Shown here one piece after another: positions 1-8,671 of a stretch of 30,925 bases of DNA. The DNA comes from an uncultured Victivallaceae bacterium (GTDB lineage Bacteria; Verrucomicrobiota; Lentisphaeria; Victivallales; Victivallaceae): contig CAKUKT010000003.1 in assembly GCA_934663655.1 (NCBI GenBank), forward strand, positions 1 through 30,925, written 5' to 3'. The position numbers were made by a program, and so were the translations under genes. Position 1 is the stretch's first letter. The number at the start of each line of letters is the position of its first letter. The notes beneath the pieces were generated by a model. The model was not told where the DNA came from and did no database searches. It saw only the letters and a list, made by a program, of their open reading frames with translations.

Positions 1-81
1 GTCGCCGGGAGGAAGATGAAGCCGGGCGGTATGGAAGTGGAGGTCGTCCCGGAGACTTGCGGTCGCACTGGCGGTTGATGG

Positions 82-873
82 TTATTCCGCGGGGGAGGAA
101 TCCCCATTGCGGGGGCGCGTCGGGGCTGTCTTTCTCATACGTTTGTAGAAGTGACTCAGCGAATAAATGTCCGGAAACCTGGTCGCCCGGGCGATTTCTC
201 CAATGGTTAGGGCGGAATAGTTCAAATAGTCGTCGATCAACTCCGCAAGCAGGCGATCGAGGTAGCGTTTTACCGAGGTTCCGGCATTTCGATCCGGCGC
301 GTTCCGGGATTCGCAGAGAAAACGGTATTTCAACTGGGAGCGCGTCATACTCAACTCCTCCGCCGCAAGTGAAACATTCATCTCCCGGCCGCGGGAGTGT
401 ACCAGATCGTAGAGACGGGAAAACAACATCGGCTCCCCGGGGGCGGCCGGTTCGTCCTGAGACACGTAGTGAAGAAGAGCCATCAACAGGTACTCCAGCA
501 GCAGGTCGCGCTGCCGCAGGGAACCGGTTCCGGAAAACATTCTCTCCACCTCTTCGGCCAGCCAGCTGAAAAACGGCGGCGTCGCCGGGTAAAACCGGAT
601 CTCCCGGGCAAAACCACTCTCCGTCTCAAAGGTGAATTTGAATGAATATGTCTCCGTCCCTCCTCCCGCGCGAATGAAACGGTGCGGCGTCAGCGGGGGA
701 ATCAGAACAAACATCCGCGGCGATACTTCCGTACGCCCGCCCCCCGCGTCGACAAGCTGAACCGGCACTCCTCCCGCCACATATTCCAGCTGCCAATAGG
801 GGTGGGAATGTTCCCGATCCGCCAGCGGCAGATTCACATCGTGCGATAGAAATTTCAGGTGCGGCTTTTTCAT
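82..873 (-). CDS. AraC-family transcriptional regulator
   Basis: This 263-residue protein has the two-part layout of AraC/XylS regulators. The N-terminal half is cupin-like: an H-S-H-P-Y-W-Q-L-E-Y stretch near residues 22-32 resembles the sugar-binding pocket of the family. The C-terminal ~100 residues hold two helix-turn-helix segments, the first around LAAEELSMTRSQLKYRF and the second around IGEIARATRFPDIYSLSHFY. It starts at the ATG ending at 873, directly after AT-rich leader DNA. It diverges from the operon starting at 1232, so it probably controls that operon in response to a sugar. The linker between the two HTH units carries a short extra segment (NAPDRNAGTS), and the tail after the second HTH is short and poorly conserved. 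The ligand is unknown. Confidence 0.85.
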   Translation of the reverse strand: MKKPHLKFLSHDVNLPLADREHSHPYWQLEYVAGGVPVQLVDAGGGRTEVSPRMFVLIPPLTPHRFIRAGGGTETYSFKFTFETESGFAREIRFYPATPPFFSWLAEEVERMFSGTGSLRQRDLLLEYLLMALLHYVSQDEPAAPGEPMLFSRLYDLVHSRGREMNVSLAAEELSMTRSQLKYRFLCESRNAPDRNAGTSVKRYLDRLLAELIDDYLNYSALTIGEIARATRFPDIYSLSHFYKRMRKTAPTRPRNGDSSPAE

Positions 874-1231
874 GAAAATTCCAAATTTTCTCCATCCTTA
901 TATCATACTCCCTCGCGGAGAAAAAATCAATACTCTGCCGTTTTTCAGGTGAAAAAATCCCGATTCCCTCCGTTGACAACCAAATGCCCCGCAGTGAACT
1001 ACGCCTGCGTTTCTCCAAAATGACAAAAATATTCTCCGTTTGATCATTGCTTTTCGCCCCGGAGGCGGTATACATTATCGGCGGAACGGGATTCCGGAGG
1101 GCCGGGCGGAACGGTGCTCCGCAGCCGGAACGACAGCCGGGCATCCGGTTCCGCGCACGAAGCCGGAGGCACGACGTCCGGGATGGGAAACTTCGCACCG
1201 GGCCTCCCGGATGAACCGGAGAATTTATGAA
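874..1231. other. Divergent intergenic regulatory region
   Basis: This is a 358-base gap between the leftward AraC gene and the rightward glycan operon. The first ~160 bases are AT-richer than the flanking genes and should hold promoters for both directions. The part from about 1080 to 1210 is GC-rich and open in the frame of the downstream gene (a TTG start at 1040 is possible), but its translation is arginine/proline/glycine-rich and does not look like family sequence. I therefore read it as leader DNA. Confidence 0.5.
1047..1074 (+). promoter_or_regulatory. Candidate sigma70-type promoter for the 1232-6868 operon
   Basis: A TTGCTT box (1047-1052) is followed after 16 bases by TATACA (1069-1074); TACATT at 1071-1076 gives an 18-base spacer. 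It points toward the DUF2264-like gene and would give a leader of about 150 bases. The assignment rests on box similarity and position only. Confidence 0.3.
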
Positions 1232-2875
1232 ATGGAGCGTGAACTCTACCTCACCCAACTTGACCGCGCACTTCTCTTTGCGGCGGCGCATACCGATCCA
1301 CTGGGACGTATGGTTGTCGAAGACGAAATCGATACCAAGGATTCCGGCTGGCTCGTCCTCGGCGGAACCATCCGCGGCATCGAATGCGGATGGCGGATCG
1401 GTTCCACCGACCTGCGCGATTTCTGCCGCCGCTGGACACTCGCGAGCGTGCGCGTCGACGACGTCAGAAGTGCGTGGACCACCTTTGCGCTGCTCCTCTC
1501 GTTTGAATTTGCCGGAAATGAGTTCCGCGGGCTCTTTCCCGCGGACGAAATGGCGGAGATCGCCGCGTTCTTCCAGCAAATCGACATGAAATATCTTCTT
1601 GAAGCCTCGCGCAATTACCGGGTTGCCGCCGCGGTGATCGCCATCCTCCGCCGTCGTCACGGATTTTCGGATGGTGTCGACGTCGATCCCTCGGAATGTG
1701 TGCGCAGCATGCTCGACGGCTATCTCGGCGACGGCTTTTTCAACGATGATGACGGCCGCGGCGACCCCCGGGACAGACGAATCGACGCCTACAGTGCGGA
1801 AATCATCGGGCTTCTGCTTCACTACGATGAAATCCTTCATTGGGAGTCCCCGTTTCACGACCGGATTTTTGCGATTCTCCGGGAGTTCTGCGAATCCGGT
1901 CTGCCGCTGATCGACGCGGACGGCGAGTTCGCCAAATGGGGGCGTTCGCTGCGCGGAGAAGCCGAGGTGAAAAAAGTTTTTCTCTGGGAGTTCGCCCGTT
2001 CCCGGAATCTCTCCGGGGCCGGCGCCGCTGCCGCCGCGCGCCAATTTGCTTTCTTCCTGAAAACCGGGATTCGCGCCGACGGCAAGATCGGTCGCGACAA
2101 AGCCTTCGATTCCGGCGGCCGGGACGAATACACCACCCATGTCCAGGCTCAGGGATACGGTGTTTACGGCCTTGCCATGGCGCTGCGCTTCGCCTCCGGA
2201 AAGGAGCCGTACCGCCCGCTTCCCTCGGAAACGGCGGATTATCTGCTGACTCTTCCGGGACCGGCGATTATCTGCGCCAATGATCACCGCACGAAAGTTC
2301 ATTATGTTCTGCCAGCCGGAAACCGGCTCACCAAAAACATGTTCTTCTGGCACAACCGCGTCACGGGGGAAAACGATGTCGAGGTCGACGTCAGTGCGAA
2401 ATTCATGCCGATACCTTATTTCGGGCACCAGCTGCCCGCCCCGTACGGCGGAACAATTCTGCCGTTTCTCCCGATGCTTTATTCCGGTGACGGTTCGCTG
2501 TTTGTCCCGCGCAATCTTGATCCGAAATTCACGCTGGAAAGGAATGTCGTCTGCCGGCGTTTCGATTACTGTCGGCCGGGAGAGTATAGTGCCGGAACAG
2601 GGTTCCACTTCCGGAGCCGGATCTGCTGCCGTCCGGGGGAGGTGGAGTTTGCCTTTGCATTCTGCGGCGAAGCTCCGGAGGGGGCGGAACTGCGGATTCA
2701 TCTCTGCACTCCCGCCCCGGGCTTGAAACGGCGGCTGAAATTCAGTGAGACGCCGGTGCGGGAGTTCGACACGGTGCTCCCGGCCTCGATCTACGGTGCG
2801 GAGACCCGGGCCCGCGTCTGGTGTTTCGCGCCCGGCGAAAAACTGCAATACCGGTTCGGATTGGAGAGATCATGA
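1232..2875 (+). CDS. DUF2264-like protein, putative alpha/alpha-barrel carbohydrate enzyme
   Basis: This is a protein of about 547 residues with no signal peptide, so probably cytoplasmic. Its middle part, with FAKWGRSLRGEAEVKK and LWEFARSRN, resembles the DUF2264 family, which is often found beside polysaccharide-degradation genes and is thought to adopt an (alpha/alpha)-barrel-like fold. The family function is not settled, so no reaction is assigned. I chose the ATG at 1232 because GGAG lies 10 bases upstream and the family-like sequence (MERELYLTQLDRALLF) begins there. An in-frame ATG at 1211 and a TTG at 1040 are alternatives. The stop overlaps the next start (ATGA at 2872-2875), so the gene is translationally coupled to the GH42 gene. 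It is the first gene of a four-gene operon. Confidence 0.7.
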   Translation: MERELYLTQLDRALLFAAAHTDPLGRMVVEDEIDTKDSGWLVLGGTIRGIECGWRIGSTDLRDFCRRWTLASVRVDDVRSAWTTFALLLSFEFAGNEFRGLFPADEMAEIAAFFQQIDMKYLLEASRNYRVAAAVIAILRRRHGFSDGVDVDPSECVRSMLDGYLGDGFFNDDDGRGDPRDRRIDAYSAEIIGLLLHYDEILHWESPFHDRIFAILREFCESGLPLIDADGEFAKWGRSLRGEAEVKKVFLWEFARSRNLSGAGAAAAARQFAFFLKTGIRADGKIGRDKAFDSGGRDEYTTHVQAQGYGVYGLAMALRFASGKEPYRPLPSETADYLLTLPGPAIICANDHRTKVHYVLPAGNRLTKNMFFWHNRVTGENDVEVDVSAKFMPIPYFGHQLPAPYGGTILPFLPMLYSGDGSLFVPRNLDPKFTLERNVVCRRFDYCRPGEYSAGTGFHFRSRICCRPGEVEFAFAFCGEAPEGAELRIHLCTPAPGLKRRLKFSETPVREFDTVLPASIYGAETRARVWCFAPGEKLQYRFGLERS

Positions 2876-4875
2876 AGGAAAGTTTTCTGCATGGAGCGGT
2901 TCTCCTGCTTGAGGAGGACGAGACTCCGGAAAGTGTGGCCGGAAAATATGCCGGCATGCGCAGGCTCGGGCTGAACACCGCCGTTATCTGGCCGCCGTGT
3001 TTTTATCGGGACGGCAGGCGCGATTACCGCATTCAGCGAATGGCTCTCGACGGCGCGGCGGAGGCGGGGATCGGGGTCATCATCGAACTAACCGGGCAGG
3101 TTCGCCATCTCGAGTATCTTCCCGACTGCGACTGGACGGATGACTACGCCGTTCTCAATCCCGACGGCACCCCCGCGCGTATGCAGAACGGCCTCGGCGA
3201 GTGCAACTACAATCATCCCGAAGTGAAACGTATTCTGCGCGAATTTCTGACCGGGACAATCGAAACATTCCGCACTCATCCCGCGCTGCTGGCCTGGGAC
3301 GTCTGGAACGAAACCCATTTCAAGTCGTATGACTCCTTTACGATGAATGAATTTCGGCGCTGGCTGGCGCGTAAGTACGGTACGATTGCGCATCTCAATA
3401 CCGTCTGGAAAAGGAGCTGGACATCTTTCGAGCAGGTTTATCCGGATCCGATCACCTGGGGATCGATCTGCTCGGAGTGCGACTGGGAGGAGTTCCGGAC
3501 CGACAATCTCGCCGCGATTACAGCGGAATGGGTCCGGGTTGTCCGCGATGTCGATCCGGATCACCCCGTCATCGCCGACAACGTGATGAGCAACGCGGTC
3601 TGGAGCGAATTTGATCGCGGCACCGATGATTGGAAGCTCGCAGCGGAGGTGGACCTCTTCGGTATCTCCTTTTATCCGAAGACCGGCGGACGGCTGCTCA
3701 AAAACAACGAACCCTGGTTGAGGCGTCTCACCTTTGCCGGAGCATTTTCCGCTGGACGAGGCAGGTTTCTGGTTTCGGAGATGCAGAGCCACTGCTACTC
3801 GGAGATTTTCACCGCGGAACGTGTCGCTCCCGACGAATTGCTCGACTGGAATCTGGAAGCTCTTTTTGAGGGGTGTTGCGGTACCATCTACTGGAAGTGG
3901 GAACCTTTCAAGGCCGGCTTCCAGCTCGGTGGGCGGGGGCTGGTTCTCGCGGACGGTTCCCCGAGCCGACGGGCAGGTGCCGTCGCCCGGTTCAGTCGTC
4001 TGCTGGCGGACCATCCCGAACTTACGGCGCTGACTCCAGTGAGGCGGGCGGCGGTTCTCTATGACCGAACTGCCAATTTCACGGTCAGGGCGATCAACAA
4101 CCGGGTTCGCGACATCATCGGCGATGATCAGTGTGCGCAGGCGCGCTTCGGCGTCGCGATGAGCGCGGCGGAGCGGAATGTACCGATCGCGGTCGTGACT
4201 CCGGAACAAATTCACCAGGGGGCGCTCGACGGGCTTTCGCTGCTTTTTCTGCCCGGGCAGCTGGTGATGGATCCTCCGCTTGCGGAGGCGCTGACCGGTT
4301 TCGTCGCCGCCGGCGGCACGATCGCCGCGAACTGGCCGTGCGGTGACGTCACCTCCGGAGGAAGGCTGGCCGAACATCTGCCCGGCGGGCCTCTTTATTC
4401 CCTCATCAAGGCGCGTCAGACGGACAATCTGGTGGATTCGTTCCGGGGTGAACTCATGGAGATTCAGGAACTTGAACTGCTTTCCGACAGCAACGAGGTT
4501 CTGCTGCGGAGCGATTCCGGGCTTCCGCTGGCGCTGCGGAGCCGCCTCGGGAAGGGGTGGTTTCTCTATTTCGCCTCAGCCCTGTGGAGCGATCTTTTCC
4601 AGTACGGGCGCCGGGCGGCAGCCGACGCTTTCTGGTCGTTGTTGCCCGGTGATTACGCTCCGCTGAAAGCAAATCTCCCGATCGTCTGCGCGTCGGGAGC
4701 GGTGAATGACTATATACTGGTCGCCAACAGCGAAAACCGCCCGGAATGCGTTATCGAAACGGGTCGGCACGTTGAGAAGATTTTCGGAAGCGGCACCCTC
4801 GCTGTTGAACCCGGGAAAGTGATTCTGACCGGGGCTCGACATACCGTGCTGCAAATGAGGAAGCAGAAGCCATGA
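2872..4875 (+). CDS. Beta-galactosidase-like glycoside hydrolase, family 42 type
   Basis: This 667-residue protein has the GH42 order: an N-terminal (beta/alpha)8 barrel of ~380 residues, then an amidotransferase-like trimerisation domain (~400-560) and a small C-terminal beta domain. The likely acid/base is Glu147 in AWDVWNETH and the likely nucleophile Glu303 in FLVSEMQSH; both sit where clan GH-A enzymes carry them. There is no signal peptide, so it probably acts on imported oligosaccharides. It starts at ATG 2872 within an ATGA overlap, with GGAGAG just upstream, and ends in another ATGA overlap with the isomerase gene. The family normally cleaves beta-galactosides, but some members act on other pyranosides, so the exact substrate is open. 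Confidence 0.87.
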   Translation: MKESFLHGAVLLLEEDETPESVAGKYAGMRRLGLNTAVIWPPCFYRDGRRDYRIQRMALDGAAEAGIGVIIELTGQVRHLEYLPDCDWTDDYAVLNPDGTPARMQNGLGECNYNHPEVKRILREFLTGTIETFRTHPALLAWDVWNETHFKSYDSFTMNEFRRWLARKYGTIAHLNTVWKRSWTSFEQVYPDPITWGSICSECDWEEFRTDNLAAITAEWVRVVRDVDPDHPVIADNVMSNAVWSEFDRGTDDWKLAAEVDLFGISFYPKTGGRLLKNNEPWLRRLTFAGAFSAGRGRFLVSEMQSHCYSEIFTAERVAPDELLDWNLEALFEGCCGTIYWKWEPFKAGFQLGGRGLVLADGSPSRRAGAVARFSRLLADHPELTALTPVRRAAVLYDRTANFTVRAINNRVRDIIGDDQCAQARFGVAMSAAERNVPIAVVTPEQIHQGALDGLSLLFLPGQLVMDPPLAEALTGFVAAGGTIAANWPCGDVTSGGRLAEHLPGGPLYSLIKARQTDNLVDSFRGELMEIQELELLSDSNEVLLRSDSGLPLALRSRLGKGWFLYFASALWSDLFQYGRRAAADAFWSLLPGDYAPLKANLPIVCASGAVNDYILVANSENRPECVIETGRHVEKIFGSGTLAVEPGKVILTGARHTVLQMRKQKP

Positions 4876-5963
4876 ACGCGGAACCCTTTTACCGGTTGCT
4901 GCCGAACCGGGTCTGGCGCACCTACCTCGGCGGTGGTACGCTCGATGCGATTTCCGGTGTGCAGCCGCCGGAGGATGGACATTTTCCCGAGGACTGGATT
5001 TTGTCCACCACCCGGGCTGTGAATGTCGGGCGCGAAAAGATCGACGAGGGGATCTCCCGGGTTCTTTCCAGTTCCGGCGAACCGGTTTCTCTTACGGAAC
5101 TGCTCGAATGTTTCCCGGAACAGATTCTCGGGGGTGAACATCTGAAAAAATTCGGAAAGCAGCCCGGGTTTCTGCTGAAGTATCTGGATTCCTCGATTCG
5201 CCTGCATCTTCAGTGTCACCCGACCATCCCGTTCGCGCGCAAATACCTCAACTCCAACTCCGGCAAGAGCGAGGGATATTACATCCTCGGGGTGCGGCCG
5301 GGGTGTGAAGGTTACATCTACCTGGGATTTCAGAACCCGCCCCCGCCGGAGGAATTGCGGCGGATGATCGCGGAACAGGATCTCCCCGCGTTGTTCGGTT
5401 GCATGGAGAAAATTACGGTTCGTCCCGGTGACGCCTTTCACGTTCCCGGCGGTTTCCCGCACGCGATCGGCGAGGGGGTGTTCATGATTGAAATGATGGA
5501 ACCGACCGACCTGGTTGTGCGCATCGAATTTGAACGCGGCGGCTACCGGCTTCCGGAGAGTGCGCGTTTCATGAACCGCGGAATTGATTTTGCCGTATCG
5601 ATGTTCGACTTCAAACGCAGATCGGTGGAAACCATCCGCCGGGAACGATTCGTCGTCCCGAAACCTCTGCCGATCGACGGCGCGGGGGAGCGCTTTTCCC
5701 TGTTCGACCGCCGGTATACGAACTGTTTTCGAGCGGAGAAGATCATTGTCCACCGGGAGGCGTCCGTCCGGCAGTCCGGGTTCCGGGTGCTGGTCGTCAC
5801 GCGGGGAACCGGAACCCTGCTGGCGGGCAACCGGCGATGTGAACTCAGACAATATGACCGGATATTGATTCCCGCGGCGACGGAAGAGGTCGGTTTCCGG
5901 ACGGACCGGGAACTGGAAGTGGTGGCGGCATTGCCGCCGGAGGAGGCGAAATGGCAAAAATAA
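4872..5963 (+). CDS. Type I mannose-6-phosphate isomerase homologue (cupin)
   Basis: This 363-residue protein resembles type I phosphomannose isomerases, zinc cupins that interconvert mannose-6-phosphate and fructose-6-phosphate. All four expected metal ligands are visible: Gln114 and His116 in RLHLQCHPT, Glu134 in GKSEGYYIL, and His197 in VPGGFPHAIG. An Arg217 in LVVRIEF matches the conserved active-site arginine region. A second cupin-like half follows (about 270-360). It lies between a GH42 enzyme and a nitrilase, with an ATGA overlap upstream and a 13-base overlap downstream, so it is part of the same operon. It may act on mannose-6-phosphate or a related sugar phosphate released in this pathway. 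Closely related family members are sometimes annotated only as 'class I mannose-6-phosphate isomerase'. Confidence 0.83.
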   Translation: MNAEPFYRLLPNRVWRTYLGGGTLDAISGVQPPEDGHFPEDWILSTTRAVNVGREKIDEGISRVLSSSGEPVSLTELLECFPEQILGGEHLKKFGKQPGFLLKYLDSSIRLHLQCHPTIPFARKYLNSNSGKSEGYYILGVRPGCEGYIYLGFQNPPPPEELRRMIAEQDLPALFGCMEKITVRPGDAFHVPGGFPHAIGEGVFMIEMMEPTDLVVRIEFERGGYRLPESARFMNRGIDFAVSMFDFKRRSVETIRRERFVVPKPLPIDGAGERFSLFDRRYTNCFRAEKIIVHREASVRQSGFRVLVVTRGTGTLLAGNRRCELRQYDRILIPAATEEVGFRTDRELEVVAALPPEEAKWQK

Positions 5964-6868
5964 TTGATGTGGCGGCGGTGCATTTCAACGTCAGTGAACG
6001 GGGCAATCAGGGACGGGAGGACGCGCTGCGGCAGTTCCGGGAGGCCGAGGAGCGACTTGATGGAACCGGGGTGGATCTGGTGGTCACGTGTGAGGGAATG
6101 AGTACGCTCGGGTGGAGCAGAGCCGGGGCCGAACGTCTGGACGCACCCGGAGAACTGCTGACGACCTATCGTGATTTCGCGCTCAGAAATCGCTGTACCG
6201 TGGCCGGTTCCGTAACTTTATCCAGAGGGGATGAGCTGTTCAACGCATTGGTTTTAATCGCTCCGGATGGGACGTTTCCGGGGTGGTATGCGAAAAGTTA
6301 CCCGACCAGCCGGGAACTGGAACGGGGAGTGGTTCCGGGGACCGGAGCGGCGGTCACCGAAACTCCGGCGGGCGTTCTCGGCGGGGTGATCTGTTTCGAC
6401 CTGAACTTCGATGCTCTCGCCGAGGAGTACCGGATTCTCAAACCGGATATCCTCTGTTTTTCCAGTATGTTCCACGGTGATCATCTGCAACGCAGCTGGG
6501 CGTACCGGACCCGGGCTTTTTTCGTCGGTGCGGTGAAGGATGCGTGCAGTTCCGTGATCGATCCGCTTGGGCGGGAAATCGCGGAGAGTTGCTTTTACAA
6601 CCGGATCGCCCGCGCCAGAATCAACCTGGACCGCTTCATCATGCACCAGGATCTGAATATCGAAAAATTCCCGCTGATCCGGCGCAAATACGGAAAAGAG
6701 GTCCTGATCGACACCAATTCCCGTCTCGGCGTTTCACTGCTTTACAGCTGTACGCCGGAACGGACCGCCCGGGAGATCGCCGGGGAGTTTGAACTGGTCG
6801 AACTGGATTCGTTTTTAACCACCTCCGCCCGGATGGCGAAGAGGCGACCGGGAGCCTGCGGCAGATAG
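5951..6868 (+). CDS. Carbon-nitrogen hydrolase (nitrilase superfamily)
   Basis: This 305-residue protein has the Glu-Lys-Cys catalytic triad of the nitrilase superfamily: Glu48 in VTCEGMS, Lys115 in GWYAKSYP, and Cys148 in GGVICFDLNF. These enzymes hydrolyse amides, carbamoyl groups or nitriles through a cysteine thioester. The length fits a single catalytic domain with no fused partner. Its start overlaps the end of the isomerase gene by 13 bases, and it is the last gene of the operon before the convergent SIS-domain gene 34 bases away. Its substrate is unknown. In this context it might remove an amide or ureido group from a modified sugar, but that is only a guess. Confidence 0.85.
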   Translation: MAKIIDVAAVHFNVSERGNQGREDALRQFREAEERLDGTGVDLVVTCEGMSTLGWSRAGAERLDAPGELLTTYRDFALRNRCTVAGSVTLSRGDELFNALVLIAPDGTFPGWYAKSYPTSRELERGVVPGTGAAVTETPAGVLGGVICFDLNFDALAEEYRILKPDILCFSSMFHGDHLQRSWAYRTRAFFVGAVKDACSSVIDPLGREIAESCFYNRIARARINLDRFIMHQDLNIEKFPLIRRKYGKEVLIDTNSRLGVSLLYSCTPERTAREIAGEFELVELDSFLTTSARMAKRRPGACGR

Positions 6869-6902
6869 AGAAGTGCTTCCTGCGGTCAGCAAATCCCGTG
6901 CA

Positions 6903-8429
6903 TCATTCATCTGGGGTTCGGAGGCGGTTGAGCGTTTCGGCCACCGGGGAGAGCAGGGGGGAGTCAAGCTGTTCACAGGTCCGGAAAAGTTCATAACACG
7001 CCTGTTCGTAACTGATGGAACCGAGTTCGGAAATAATCCGGCAGGCACGGTCAACCAGCTTCTTGTTGGATATGGCCAGATGGATCATATAATTGCTCTT
7101 CACCCGGCCGAGCCGAACCATCGTCCCGGTCGAGATGGTGTTGAGCAGCAGTTTGAGCTGAAGATGTTCGAAGATACGCAGCGGCGTTCCGGGCAGCGGG
7201 CCGCCGAGCCGTCGCCCGGAAAAGTCGAGGGAACCATCTCCGTTGGGAGATATCCGCAGCTGAACCGCTGAGGTCCGCCCCGGATGAACTTCGCTGCCGA
7301 TGTGTATTTTGAGAAGTTCCCGCTCCGAAATGGCCGGCATCCCGGACGCCGTGAGCGCGTCGAGTCCGAAACGATGATAATCATCCCTGCTCCAGTCAAT
7401 ACAGCGCAGGGGCCGCCGCAGCGATTTTTCCCAGACTTCCGGAGTGGAAAACGCGGGGTTGCGCACCATCGCCCAGGGTTCCGGCGCGTTCGGATCGTCA
7501 TATTTTTTGTATGGAGGGATCATGAAGGTCGGAGAGCGTTCCGTCGTGTCGCTCAGAATGTCCAGAAGCAGATCTTCGGCAAGATAATCGACCAGTCCGT
7601 TTCCCCGGTACAGTTCGGTCTCCAGGTCAATTAAACTGGCCGTGGCGCGGACACTTTCTTTGCTCTCCAGATGATTCATAAGTTCCGCAAAGCCGGCGAC
7701 GTAATCCACCGCCGCCGCCGAATGAAACGCCGTCTCCAGCGCGGCGGCGGCGATCAACATTTCGATGGTGCTGGACTGCATCCGGGTGGAACCCCCGACC
7801 GGCATGTCGATCACGCATACCTGCGGCAGTCCATAGAGTTCGCGGCAGCGTTCCAGCCGGGAGACCGGCGTCTCCCGGGGCACGCAGATCAGCAGAAAAA
7901 CCTGCGCACCCCGCTTCGCCGCCTCCATCGCACTCCCGAGCACGGATGCGGTCTCCCCGGTTGCCGTGATGCCCACCAGAACATCTCCGCTCCCCAGCGC
8001 GAGCTCCTCCGCCTGACGTTTCCCGACCCCCGGATAATCCTCAAAATTTTCGACCGATTTGATCAGGGCGAAATCCCCTCCGGTGATAAGCGAGCGCACC
8101 CGGCCGTCGCCGGGGAAGGCCTCGTTCCACGCGCTTTCCAGCAGAACCGCAACGCGACCGGCGGCCCCGCAGCCGGAGAAGACAATCCGCCCGGCTTTGC
8201 GCATGGCTCGGATAAGCTGCTGATATTCGGCGCGTTCGACCGTCCGGCTGACCATCGGCAGGAGCGCGCGGTCACAGCCGAGAAGAGTGTGCACGCCGTT
8301 TTCCGTGGATTCCCGGAAATCGGCATCCAGATGCATGGTTCGCGGATTCCGTGCTTCGCTCGGCAGAAAACCAAGGCGGAACTGCGTATCCTCAGTCAGA
8401 AACTTTTTCGCTTTCTCCTGCCAGCTCAT
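6903..8429 (-). CDS. SIS-domain protein, MurNAc-6-P etherase / glucokinase-regulator-like
   Basis: This 508-residue protein contains sugar isomerase (SIS) motifs. GRIVFSGCGAAGRVAVLLE near residues 81-100 matches the phosphosugar-binding region of MurQ, and VGGSTRMQSSTIEM around 225 resembles the MurQ GSTRMKAGT signature. MurQ cleaves the lactyl ether of N-acetylmuramic acid 6-phosphate and is usually ~300 residues. The extra ~200 C-terminal residues make this protein closer in plan to GKRP-type proteins with tandem SIS domains and a lid. It starts at the ATG ending at 8429, preceded by AAGGAG. It lies downstream of the SDR gene after a 242-base gap, so it may have its own promoter. The function could be enzymatic (muropeptide recycling) or sugar-phosphate sensing. 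Confidence 0.75.
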   Translation of the reverse strand: MSWQEKAKKFLTEDTQFRLGFLPSEARNPRTMHLDADFRESTENGVHTLLGCDRALLPMVSRTVERAEYQQLIRAMRKAGRIVFSGCGAAGRVAVLLESAWNEAFPGDGRVRSLITGGDFALIKSVENFEDYPGVGKRQAEELALGSGDVLVGITATGETASVLGSAMEAAKRGAQVFLLICVPRETPVSRLERCRELYGLPQVCVIDMPVGGSTRMQSSTIEMLIAAAALETAFHSAAAVDYVAGFAELMNHLESKESVRATASLIDLETELYRGNGLVDYLAEDLLLDILSDTTERSPTFMIPPYKKYDDPNAPEPWAMVRNPAFSTPEVWEKSLRRPLRCIDWSRDDYHRFGLDALTASGMPAISERELLKIHIGSEVHPGRTSAVQLRISPNGDGSLDFSGRRLGGPLPGTPLRIFEHLQLKLLLNTISTGTMVRLGRVKSNYMIHLAISNKKLVDRACRIISELGSISYEQACYELFRTCEQLDSPLLSPVAETLNRLRTPDE

Positions 8430-8671
8430 GAATTTTCTCCTTTATCGTTTTCATCGCACTTGTCGTCGTCGATCCATCGGTGCTGCCGCCGCGGAATTGG
8501 TGATTCCGGTTGAAGGCGCCTGGCACCGGTCAGATATCTCCGTCCCATTCGGGGGGGACTCCACCGTTCCCGAATATGGTGAAATTTCCGGCGGAGCCAT
8601 TCCGCAGGGGCAGGAGGCCTCCGGTTCAATCCGGCTGCCGGGGGAAACTCCCTCCGCGGTGCGCTCTTCGG

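Noticed and set aside
626..2848. Long 740-codon open frame on the minus strand
   Set aside because: It is antisense to the DUF2264-like gene and AraC region; its sequence is Arg/Pro-rich with no family features, typical of GC-rich shadow frames.
3088..4377. 429-codon open frame antisense to the GH42 gene
   Set aside because: No recognisable domain or ribosome site; the opposite strand encodes a clear GH42 protein.
4710..5957. 415-codon open frame antisense to the phosphomannose isomerase gene
   Set aside because: The isomerase frame has all metal ligands; the antisense frame has no protein-like features.
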